This document shows positions 5,377-5,659 of a DNA stretch of 5,659 bases, piece after piece. The translations under genes and the position numbers were made by a program. The notes beneath the pieces are model-generated. The model saw only the letters and a program-made list of their open reading frames with translations, was not told the DNA's origin and searched no databases. Numbering within the stretch: the first letter of the stretch is position 1; every line of letters begins with the position of its first letter. Source of the stretch: Gammaproteobacteria bacterium (GTDB lineage Bacteria > Gemmatimonadota > Gemmatimonadetes > Longimicrobiales > Gaopeijiaceae); contig JAHEKL010000187.1 of NCBI GenBank assembly GCA_024638345.1, positions 1-5,659 of the forward strand. The letters run 5' to 3'.

Positions 5377-5659
5377 GAGATCCGGGCGGAACTCCGGGGT
5401 CGGTCGTCGGGGTGATCCAGGCGATCCGGACCTATCTACGTCGACGCGCCGAAGCGACCATCGCGCTCGCCGCCGTCGCGGTCGGAGGCGTGGTCCTGGT
5501 TCTCGCCTGGTGGCTCGCAGGGGCGGACGGATGGCGGCCAGGGACGTTCGTTCCGCTCCTCCTGCTCGTGCTCGGTGCGCTGAGCGTGGCCGGATTCCTC
5601 GCGGCGGTGGTCGCCAGGCTCCGAAGGTGGAGCGCCGAGGGCGCGTTGGCCGCACAGAT
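5373..5659 (+). CDS. Membrane protein N-terminus, two predicted TM helices (3'-truncated by window edge)
   Basis: An open frame begins at ATG 5373, overlapping the preceding TGA as ATGA, and runs to the window end (95 codons plus 2 nt). A basic juxtamembrane stretch, RTYLRRRAE (19-27), precedes a first transmembrane segment at about 29-49 (ALAAVAVGGVVLVLAWWLAG). A short loop (50-58) and a second segment at about 59-81 (FVPLLLLVLGALSVAGF) follow, and then RLRRW. Positive charges on both flanks place the N-terminus and the region after helix 2 in the cytoplasm. The pattern resembles the start of the large DUF4175-like membrane proteins that I recall following DUF4159 genes, but too little is visible to assign a family. 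AGCAGG upstream is a poor Shine-Dalgarno, so translation probably depends on coupling. Confidence 0.75.
   Translation, partial: MRDPGGTPGSVVGVIQAIRTYLRRRAEATIALAAVAVGGVVLVLAWWLAGADGWRPGTFVPLLLLVLGALSVAGFLAAVVARLRRWSAEGALAAQ

Noticed and set aside
4378..5655. 425-codon open frame on the minus strand opposite the 3' part of rsmI and the DUF4159 gene
   Set aside because: Its translation is Arg/Pro/Ser-rich low-complexity sequence with no recognisable motif. It is antisense to two well-supported genes, as expected for high-GC shadow frames.

Overview
The window is high-GC, densely coded bacterial chromosome. It carries no mobile element, CRISPR array, tRNA or rRNA that I can see. Gene content is mostly housekeeping: a ClpB disaggregase, a small lipoprotein, methylmalonyl-CoA epimerase, thioredoxin, the 16S rRNA methyltransferase RsmI, a secreted DUF4159-type protein and the start of a membrane protein. 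The epimerase points to propionyl-CoA/methylmalonyl-CoA metabolism. The DUF4159 sequence (TGHGN, GGFLHADDNYG) and the style of the lipoprotein recall Gemmatimonadota or a related high-GC Gram-negative lineage. That placement comes from remembered family resemblance, not a search.

Layout. 1-2285 (+) is the C-terminal seven-eighths or so of clpB, cut by the window edge. After an 82-nt gap comes a lipoprotein gene at 2368-3045 (+). Its last 174 nt lie opposite the 3' end of the epimerase gene (2872-3261, -), in exact codon register. The epimerase and trxA (3314-3646, +) diverge from a 52-nt spacer. trxA is followed by a clear stem-loop (3680-3712). Then a second + strand unit begins: rsmI (3795-4679, TTG start), the DUF4159 gene (4663-5376, 17-nt overlap) and a two-helix membrane protein (5373 to the window end, ATGA overlap). 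No gene-free stretch exceeds 150 nt.

How the genes relate. clpB and trxA both serve protein quality and redox homeostasis, but the sequence does not show that they share a transcript. The rsmI-DUF4159-membrane protein run is tightly coupled and looks like one operon. In other genomes DUF4159 genes often sit near MoxR/DUF58/BatA-type genes (established knowledge, recalled), so the interesting system here probably continues past the right edge. The most unusual feature inside the window is the convergent lipoprotein/epimerase overlap. The recognisable lipoprotein domain ends almost exactly where the epimerase stop lies, which suggests a tail of about 57 residues gained by reading through antisense to a conserved gene.
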